From Scleromitrula shiraiana (lineage: Eukaryota; Ascomycota; Leotiomycetes; Helotiales; Sclerotiniaceae): DNA of 64,000 nt. Numbering within the stretch: position 1 is the stretch's first letter; each line of letters begins with the position of its first letter. Where the stretch lies: assembly GCA_028455995.1 (NCBI GenBank), contig JABELC010000003.1, positions 1,364,001-1,428,000 of the forward strand, written 5' to 3'. This document shows, one piece after another, positions 56,277 to 64,000 of the stretch. A program made the translations under genes and the position numbers. The notes below the pieces were generated by a model. That model was given only the letters and a program-made list of their open reading frames with translations. It was not told where the DNA came from and did no database searches.

Positions 56277-57706
56277 TTACAATTTCTCGGCAGTTAGACG
56301 CCTTACATCCGCCTTCATTCGTACACGCTTCATCCATTCTGGGGACAAGACTTGCATATCTCTCTGAGACTTCAAGTTTGGAGAAGATTTGTAAAAGGCA
56401 AGATCTGCCCGGTACCTACACATCTCTTCCTCTAGCCAAGTTGACAAGCTCGCTGCAGTTTTAGAAACCGCTTCAAAAGGAAACAAATGACCAGTCTTCT
56501 CTATCACGACCTCCTTCACTTTACCTGCGTCTTTACCACCACTTCCACCTCTACCAATACCCGTAGTATTCAATTTTTCGGCCCGGAGAGAAGGTATATT
56601 AATCGTGCTATTCTCGCCATACAACCAAAGAACACTAGGTCGTAGCTCCGGCAGAGAGAAAAAAGCAATAATGCACTCGGAACGAACAAACTGGTACACA
56701 CCTTCAGTATCTGAATCCAGATCTGGAGCCATGAGTCGCTCCTTAGACTTAGACTCAGTAGTGTCTGCTGGCAACGGAGCAAAGTTTGCACGAACGTACG
56801 ACCAGGATTCTTGATGCTTCGTCGTTGTCAGGGTCACGGCGCCTGCGGGGTTAGACTCGGGGTGAATAAGGGTAGGTAAATCGCGCAGACCGAATTGCAG
56901 GTATTTTCCAACCACTCTGGGATCAAGGGACTTGAAGAAGGGATTTCTCGCAATAGCATTCTCGGCTTCTTTGCGTGATGGCCAGAGCTCTTTGCGGAAG
57001 CTGCTGCGCATTGCGGCGTTGGGACCGGGAGGGGCCGCGTTTTGCACGATTGGTTCCATTAGGATGAGTCCGTAGAACAAACGGGGGTGAATGGTAGCGA
57101 GCCGGATCCTAAGAATATTAGACTTGATGAGCGCACGTGTAGGGAAAGTTGAAACACTGACAATTGAGCTGTCCCCATGCTATGTCCTATCCCGAAAATT
57201 GGCTGTATCATTTGATGTCTAAAGTAGTTTACCATGCCAAGAAGATCGCGGGAATGATCAAACCAGAACGCTTGAAGGTGGAATTAGTGGATATTCTCTT
57301 GACGTTTTCAAAGTAAGAAAATGCAGATCTTACGGTCATCTCCTTGAACTTTCTCATTGAGAACACCACTAGCGCCATGATTTGAGCTATCAGCAAACCA
57401 AATGGCTCTAATCTTGAGATCAGAACAATTGATCAGGTCTTCCCAAAGAGGCTCGTATGCTTCCTAAATCCACCAGTTAGATACATGTAAACAGAATCTC
57501 TCGTACGAACATACCTTGGGGAATCCGATAGCGTGTGTGGCGATGATAGTTAGAGACCCAGGGGATGCAGGTGTGTTGTTGAGAGGTGTATATTCTTTAA
57601 CAGCAAGATATAAAACGTTATCCTCATTTTTAGTAGCATTTGGATATTCGCGAATATGTTGACATGGTATCGAATGCTCTTTAACGGAAAAAATTGAGGA
57701 GGCCAT
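56277..57706 (-). CDS. Alpha/beta hydrolase of the AKT2-like (secondary-metabolism) group
   Basis: Exons at 57706-57515, 57463-57334, 57270-57162 and 57108-56277 give an intact 420-residue protein. The nucleophile is Ser138 in GHSMGTAQLIRLATIHPRLF. The segment just before, FDHSRDLLGMVNYFR, and the opening LTIIATHAIGFPKEAYEPLW are characteristic of the fungal hydrolases first seen in host-selective toxin and other metabolite clusters. A catalytic His lies in EKTGHLFPFEA near residue 355. Family members often end in a peroxisomal PTS1; this one ends AEKL, which is not canonical. It faces the broken adenylating enzyme across 239 bp, so the two were probably co-regulated. Substrate is unknown; the enzyme is not itself a toxin. 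Confidence 0.82.
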
Positions 57707-57945
57707 TCTTGATAATTCTCTGTCGTGAGATGACAGACTATGTGCGTGTTCTAATCAATACATGCTACATATATGTGTATGGAATCTGACTACATGCATA
57801 GCCCCCTGCTCGGGAGCAAGCATTCACTCCCAACAGTTGGTGGCGCATTGATTTACAAAAAGCCGTTTTCCCGCAATTCCAAGCAAGTGGTATTAACTCG
57901 GTTCTCACGAACTCGCATCTCACAGACAGCCTGTCTCTCAAAATC
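57707..57945. promoter_or_regulatory. Short divergent promoter, hydrolase / adenylating-enzyme pseudogene
   Basis: This 239-bp region separates two start codons that face away from each other, the usual layout of co-regulated metabolite-cluster genes. The CGGnCGG-like sites expected for a Zn2Cys6 regulator are not obvious by eye. Confidence 0.45.
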
Positions 57946-59585
57946 ATGGCAACCTCAGATCGTGGAAAAAGGCTTTTAGCATCCACAATTGATGACATCT
58001 CCATCAGTGACCCTAACTGTGTTTGGGTCTCCGTTCCAAAAGATAATGCCAATCTCTCGGAAGACTTTATCGATATAACTTTCACACAATTTGCTAATGC
58101 AATCAATCATGCTGCAGCATGGCTAGTCTCTAATGTCATTCCAATTGCCGGTGTTAAATTTGACACATTTGCATATGAAGGACCAGCCGATATCCGCCTA
58201 GCAGTCATCGCAGTTGCAGCTGTGAAGGTGGGAAGAAAGGTATCCGTCATCTGATACCATTTATCTCCAAAAAAAAGTTGGCGAGTCAACACGTGCCAAT
58301 TAGATTTTGCTGCCATTTCCACTACTTCCAGCACCTGTAAAGGGTCGAATGCTTGATGTAACGAATTGCAAAGCCTTTGTATATGCAGAGACGTCACAAA
58401 AGAGCATCCAAAGTATTCTTGATGAACGACCTCATGTCCTGGGTATTGTGGCTCCACCAATTCATGCTTGGCTCACAGAGCAAGAAGCAGAGAAATACGA
58501 ATACTCTAAATCCTGGAATGAAGCCGCCGATGACCCTTGGCTGGTTTTCCACACATCCGGAACCACAGGTATTTCGTGTTAATCTTTAACAAGGGTTGTT
58601 GAGCAATATAATAACTTCGAGCAGGGTTTCCTAAGACTATTGTTTATACCAATCGCATGATGTCTACATACGATGCAGCAAGCATACTACCAGATGCAGA
58701 CCAAGAAACACAAGCGAGTTGTCATGCCAAAAGACGGACATATTCAAGCGTACCCATGAACCACGTAACCCCACCACACCTCCAACCACTATCCAAAAAC
58801 TAACTCCAATCCCACTCAGCTCGTAGGCATGGTCGGAGCCTTACAAGGTCCCGTCTGGCTCGAATCAACCATAGTCCTCGGATCACCCTCTTGATAGGAA
58901 GACGGGGAGATTTGCTTAAGGGATTTACGAGGTTGGGCCCGGGATTTGGTTCTACGGAGGCGGGTCCCTATCTTACGCTTCTAACCGATGATCCGGACGA
59001 TTGGGCATACTTCCGTTTCCGAGCAGGTCAAGGTATACAATTTGAGCCGAAGGGCGATAAACTCTACGAACTTGTGTTTCGTAAGCAAGAGGATGCATAT
59101 TGGCAGCAGATATTTCTCTTGTGTCCCGAACTCGACGAGTTTCACACAAACGATCTTTTTGAAAAACATCCAACCAAAGAAGATCTTTCTTTGGCTTTAT
59201 TCGGGACGAACGGATGATATGGCTATTCTTGCGAATGGGATCGGATTGCACGTAGCTGAGATGGAAGAAGTTATAATGCGGAGTGCTGATGTCCAAGGTG
59301 TTTCTCGTTGGTGGAGATGGGAAGGATGAGCCATTTCTTTTGATTCAACCTTCTGATGCGATCCTCGATTCGAACATTGGTAGAGATGAGATTTTGACCA
59401 GAGTTTGGCCTGCAGTTGAGGTGGCAAATGAAGGGAGTTCTAGATTTGTGAATGTTCAGAAAGATTTGACTATTATTGTTGATAGGGCAAGACCGATTGT
59501 GAGGAGTGGAAAGGGTTCTTTGATGAGGAGAGAGACGATTGCTCTTTATAGGAGTGATATTGATGTGATCTATGGAAATAAGTAG
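57946..59585 (+). pseudogene. NRPS-like / adenylate-forming enzyme, deleted and frameshifted
   Basis: The front half is well preserved: exons 57946-58239, 58304-58568, 58625-58764 and from 58820, with the adenylation P-loop FHTSGTTG plus FPKTIVYTNRMM. It then stops (TGA at 58892-58894). The next recognisable segment, FGSTEAGPYLTLL, follows after only about 40 bases, so roughly 70-100 family residues are deleted. Downstream, HPTKEDL and LWLYSGRTDDMAILANGIG are in different frames, explained by a 4-bp TTTC duplication near 59180. A further shift near 59295-59305 separates ADVQG from FLVGGDGKDEPFLLIQ. Intact relatives continue into carrier and reductase domains; here the reading ends at 59585 soon after the adenylation core. 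Three independent lesions make a functional gene very unlikely. Confidence 0.82.
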
Positions 59586-59766
59586 AAGTACAAATTCCAT
59601 CTAGCATAAACTCTACCTCGATACGTTATCGTACCCACATTTTATGTCATATACCATACTCATCGATTATCTTTCTAATATGTGAATCTCTATATCTCTC
59701 GATTCAAACAGACACTGTTAAGTCACTTACAACTCGTGGTTCTCTGAGCGAATAAAGCTGGGCATT

Positions 59767-61301
59767 CTAACGAAAAGGTAGCCCTATCAGAAATCCCCTA
59801 ATAACCTCCCTCAACCTCTCCGCTGCATAACCGTTCCTCCAAAAATGGTCACCATCAGAAATCTCCTCGAATTTAAACATCGGATCTCCACCCCTTTTAC
59901 TTTCCATATTCGATAGTTTTTCCGTCCACCCTGTTATCAAACGAATTAGTAAAGTAATCAACAATACCATGTATAAAAGATAGACAGTTCAACATACGTC
60001 TAAAAGTCTTCACCCCAACAAATTGATCGCCTAACCCGTGAACAACCAAGGTAGGATCAACCGTAAACTTAACATCATTTTCACCCTCCTGTCTCTGTTT
60101 GCCCATCAAGAAGGCAGGTTTCAAACTACCAAGCGTAGCTAAACCGCTGATTACTCCACCTGGAGGCAAGGGAGAAATAAGCAGATACGCCAACTTAAAA
60201 TCCTCTCCAATGCCACGCGTCATCGCATCCGAATCTTCAGATTGTGCTTCAGTCTTCGGCTCATTGACTCCTCCATTCACCGCCTTAAACGTCTGACTCC
60301 GTGTAGGCGTACTCACTATCGAACGAATCCTATCCACGCTTCTCCTTACCTTGCGAGGTGCCTCTACAGAAAATGATCGCCGTCTATGTCCATGTCCAAG
60401 TGTATGAAAATCATGACTAACCCTCTTAATATCCTCATCACCACCCATCCTGAGACTACTACTCGAGAGACGAATTTTCGGCCCAGGAAGATGATCTTTT
60501 AGTTGTAGACTTCGACCTCGTCGATGGGTCGAAGTTCTCAATAGCGAGAAGGCATGCTCGATCGATTCATTTTGCTGCTGGGCTAAAAATCGCGCTCGAG
60601 ATTTTATGTCTGCGTATGGGGTGCCAGAGGTGGATTGTTTGAACGGGGCGAGCATAGTGAGGAGACTAGGCGATAGACTCGTAGTTATCAATGAGCCATA
60701 CGAGTAGCCTGCGAGCAGGAGGAGAGGCTTTGAACTCGAGTTTTCGACCGGTGGTTCGAATTTACTGGGAAAATAGCTGTTGCTTGATTCTGGCTGCACA
60801 AGACTTTGTGAGGGAATGGGACTTAAATCTTGGAGGTCGGGATTGGATTGTATATATATTGGCTGCTCGATAGGAGGATATGGTGAAGTGAGGTAGTGCA
60901 TGTAGTAAACCATGAATCCAACGAACGACATATAATCCTTCTGTTCAGGATGGGAAGACCACGATGTATGGCCTTTAGATGATCCTGCACCTCTTGGAAA
61001 CTGTCAGTGAAAATGAACATATATTGACATGAACCAGTATATTTCCATACCGAAAATTAAATGTGCCAACTACAAACGATTCCTTCAATATAGTGGAAGC
61101 AGCCAAATCAACAACCGCATCATCATAACTTCCGCCAAGAGGTCCATAAGGATGAGCTACAATAGCAGCTTTCCTCCTCCACGATGTAATCTGCGAGATC
61201 GAGGTAGGTGCTAAACATTGCGGATGGTAAATTCTACATTCTAAAACCGCACCATCATGTATTGAGGGTATAGTGAAGCTCAAGGTTGGATTGGGGAGCA
61301 T
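59767..61301 (-). CDS. Alpha/beta hydrolase with long basic Ser/Arg-rich insertion
   Basis: Exons at 61301-61051, 60992-59998 and 59930-59767 give 469 residues. The fold is clear: AAIVAHPYGPLGGSYDDAVV (oxyanion HP.GP.GG), VVGTFNFRGAGSSKGHTSW across the first intron, nucleophile Ser in AGYSYGS, Asp in VVHGLGDQFVG and His in ISDGDHFW, the order expected of a CocE/YuxL-like fungal hydrolase. Between nucleophile and acid lies an unusual stretch of about 100 residues rich in Arg and Ser (SLLRTSTHRRGRSLQ, HRRRSFSVEAPRKVRRSVDR). It looks disordered and heavily phosphorylatable. No signal peptide is seen. Substrate is unknown. Confidence 0.87.
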
Positions 61302-61927
61302 GACAAATAGTGAGAGCCCCGAAGCCGGGCACTCTCATTGGACTGGTAATGTGCAAAAATTCGTAGTTGGCATTTTAATGTGGTCACCTAGATAGCTTGC
61401 ACCAAATGTCGAATAATGTCTTATCTTTACACCGAGGTGATGATTAGGGATGTGGTGCAGCGCGAGGCTCGAGCTTCGGGACATTAAGAACAAGGCTGAG
61501 AGGCCTATCGGTCCCTGTAGATCTTCCGAATGGCAAATTTCTAACAATGCATTTCTTCCTTTACTAGATTCCCATAATGGATTCGGTGTGCTAGTTCTGT
61601 TTATAGATAATCGGAATTTATTGAATTATCACGTTTCTCAAATACAATGTAGTACAAATTACAAGATATACAAGATAGTAAGTAACGCAATGGTATTCTC
61701 GATAAACGATGGAAGTTCATTGTGTACAAGTTCTTCTAATCCAGACCCCGTAATTTGCATCTTGGTCATTATGGTTCTGAAAGTACCAATGCATGAAAGA
61801 ACCCAGAAGTTAAGAGGCCGTACAACAGTACTCGAAGCGGACTTCGATGCGGCGTTCGAGTGGATATGCATGAAGGGCATACTGAGTTTCATGGCGCGGT
61901 TGCATCATCTTTTAAATCGCCTTTCCC
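61302..61927. other. Intergenic, hydrolase upstream / pyruvate kinase 3' flank
   Basis: This region carries the promoter of the minus-strand hydrolase and the downstream region of pyruvate kinase. A 171-codon plus-strand frame (61450-61965) overlaps the last kinase exon antisense, has no domain and is not accepted. Confidence 0.5.
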
Positions 61928-63629
61928 TTATTGTTCCAATCCGAGATGCTCTGGCTCAGCCTTGATGACACGGAGACTATAATTAGGTTAGTAAGATGGT
62001 TGACTATTAGAGCAAAAGCGGATACTTACGTGTTGGTGTTACCCATACCGCCCTTCCATCCTTGAACAACAACTACGGTCTCGCCTTGAGTCAAAACCTT
62101 CAACTTGATAGCCTCAGAGATACCCCACTTGATTCTTCTATCAACATCCTCTTGCCAGTTAACCTTGGAGAAGTCCGGCTTGGCTTCCGCAAAGTGGAAG
62201 GGGTAGACACCACGATACAAGTGACCGAATCGGGATGCGCTGGCACTTCGAGTAACCATGAAGATGGGGCAGACGGGTCTGTACTTGGAAAGGAGACGTG
62301 CACTATCTCCACTGGTGGAAAGAACAATGATAGCTCCTGCGTTGATGTCCAAACTGGCACGGACAGCAGCCATAGCACAAGATTCGACAACGCTGACTGG
62401 TCGTTCAACCAAGTTGCAAAGCTCCTCGAAGTGTGAGACATATGCAATGGAGTTCTCGGCCTTCAAGCAAGTCTCATGCATCTCCTTAACAGCTGCGTTA
62501 GGGTAGCTTCCCTTAGCAGTCTCACCTGACAACATAACGCAATCAGCGCCGTCAGTAACGGCGTTACCAACATCACTGATTTCAGCACGAGTTGGTCGAG
62601 GGTTGTAGATCATAGACTCAAGCATTTGAGTAGCGCAGATAACCGGCTTTCCGGCCATGTTGCACATAGCAATCATCTTCTTCTGAGCAGCGAAAACTTC
62701 AGCAGCTGGGATCTCAATACCCAAATCACCACGAGCAACCATAACACCGTCGGTCTCCTTCAAGATCTCGGCGAAGTTGTTGAGACCTTGTCTGTTCTCA
62801 ATCTTGGCAATAATTTGGATGTGCTTTCCGTCCTCACCAAGAACCTTGCGGATAGACTTGATATCATCACCACGACGAATGAATGAAGCGAAAACCATAT
62901 CAACGTTGTTCTTGACACCGAATCTTAAATCGGCTTGATCCTTCTCTGATAAAGCTGGGAGATCGACATCAGTGTTTGGGAGGTTGACACCCTTCTTGGA
63001 AGAGATTTTTCCGTTGTTTCTTGCGCGAGCACGGATAGTTTGTTCGTCGACGATCTCCAAGACATCGAAAGCAAGAACACCGTCATCAACGTAGATAATA
63101 CGGCCAGGTTCGATCACCTTAGTAATATTCTTGTAGTCGACATACCTATAGTAGTAAATTATTAGTATTCGACCTATAAACTAGAATTGTAAATTGTTGA
63201 GACCTATACGTACATATTCTTGTCATCACAAGCAGTAGCATACTTGTCATCGGTGGTAATGTTGATTTCTGCACCAGCAGAGATAGGAATATCCGCATCA
63301 CCAGTTGTGTTACCAGTTCTAATTTCTGGTCCCTTTGTATCTAAAGCAATAGCAATTTGACGTCCAGCTTGAGTCTTCTCAGCCTCACGAGCATTGTCAA
63401 TAACGGATTGATGGTATTCGTATGAGCCGTGGGAGAAGTTCATGCGAACAACATTGAGACCAGCTACACGGAGCTGGTTGATAGCCTCAACAGAGTTTGT
63501 TTTAGGACCGATTGTGCAAATAATTGAAGTACGGCGATAGTTCTTGGTAGGCTTGAATTCAGTGTTAAGATTAGCCAACCAAGAAATCTTGGAGGTACCT
63601 GTCATTAAGTGATCCATTGCTGTCGCCAT
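61928..63629 (-). CDS. Pyruvate kinase
   Basis: Exons at 63629-63214, 63145-62030 and 61976-61928 give 526 residues, the normal fungal length. The enzyme converts phosphoenolpyruvate and ADP to pyruvate and ATP in cytosolic glycolysis. Visible landmarks are TSIICTIGPKTNS, LNVVRMNFSHGSYEYH, IALDTKGPEIRTG, the active-site signature IIAKIENRQGL with its Lys and Glu, DGVMVARGDLGIEIP (metal-binding GDLG), KPVICATQMLESM with PTRAEISDV, and the C-terminal effector domain (LSTSGDSARLLSKYRP). The last 49-nt exon supplies the end LRVIKAEPEHLGLEQ. A second ATG at 63617 is possible. The upstream leader (63630-63900) is CT-rich on the coding strand, as in highly expressed fungal genes. Confidence 0.97.
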
Positions 63630-64000
63630 TTCTTAGAATTAGGTAGAGAGGAGAGTTGTAGGTTTTGTAGGTAGGAGTAAGAAAGTTTGGAGGGGTAGTG
63701 TAACCTAAAAATGAACTTTCCGATTTGTTAGTTTTGAAATGAGGAATGAATTTATTGAAATTGAAAACGTGGCTGAATAAGTACGAATGATAAGGGAAGT
63801 AAGATGAAAATCTGCAAAACTTGCAAAGACTTGAGAGGAGGAAAATAAAAGAGAAGGGAAAGTACAGATCAAGATTCTGCAATGTATAGGATTGAGATGT
63901 TGTGGTTGTTCTGGTTATTGTGGTTGTGTGTTTCTTTTATGCTGGGTTTAGATATTTAACTGATTCATGGTGGGGTTACTTTTTCTTGGAAGTTGAAAAT
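63630..64000. promoter_or_regulatory. Pyruvate kinase promoter and leader
   Basis: Read on the minus strand, the sequence before the start is pyrimidine-rich (TTTTATTTTCC, then CTCTCAAG) with AT-rich DNA further upstream. There is no second gene before the window ends. Confidence 0.5.

Noticed and set aside
61450..61965. 171-codon plus-strand open frame
   Set aside because: It overlaps the final pyruvate kinase exon antisense and has no domain and no splice or leader context; it looks like chance.
62062..62886. Plus-strand frames of 82-124 codons
   Set aside because: They are antisense to the conserved pyruvate kinase core.

Overview
The window is nuclear DNA of a filamentous ascomycete. 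Genes carry short spliceosomal introns (about 44-215 nt) with GT..AG ends and CTAAC/CTGAC-like branch sites, and the families are fungal: Zn2Cys6 regulator, SAT4/rhodopsin-like membrane protein, GPI-anchored phospholipase B, DUF1769, DUF3533/SNG1 and FSH1 hydrolase. AT-rich blocks look like the outcome of repeat-induced point mutation. Overall sequence character suggests a Leotiomycete of the Botrytis/Sclerotinia kind; this is inference from family resemblance, not a database match.

Layout. 0.4-1.9 kb: JIP5 WD-repeat ribosome-biogenesis gene. 1.9-5.2 kb: gene-free, holding a 603-bp element with long terminal inverted repeats flanked by TA (4093-4695). 5.2-11.5 kb: phospholipase B and a 1219-residue BRCT protein. 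14.1-15.9 kb: SNG1-like membrane protein. 17.1-20.7 kb: two broken genes (MFS transporter and SAT4-type membrane protein). 20.7-25.8 kb: almost gene-free, with one small Cys-rich candidate. 25.8-36.8 kb: dense housekeeping run of FSH1/LovG-like hydrolase, mitochondrial BolA, ACSF3-like acyl-CoA synthetase, eIF4E, Sym1/Mpv17 and an intact MFS transporter. 38.4-52.6 kb: 1-Cys peroxiredoxin, kelch/BTB Mds3-like protein, DUF1769 protein, F-box protein, GPI mannosyltransferase I and TRAX. 53.0-59.6 kb: a decayed secondary-metabolism-like patch of Zn2Cys6 regulator pseudogene, AT-rich block, intact AKT2-like hydrolase and a broken adenylating (NRPS-like) enzyme. 59.8-63.6 kb: alpha/beta hydrolase and pyruvate kinase.

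Together: most genes are independent single-copy functions (translation, ribosome biogenesis, glycolysis, GPI anchors, mitochondrial metabolism, redox). Two accessory patches (16-25 kb and 52.6-59.6 kb) stand out because they concentrate pseudogenes, repeat copies and gene-poor DNA. Three gene pairs share short divergent promoters: BolA/acyl-CoA synthetase, GPI14/TRAX and hydrolase/adenylating enzyme. I found no convincing new biological system. The best leads are the decayed cluster with its one intact hydrolase, the TIR element, and the uncharacterised BRCT protein. All exon boundaries were read by eye and lack transcript support.
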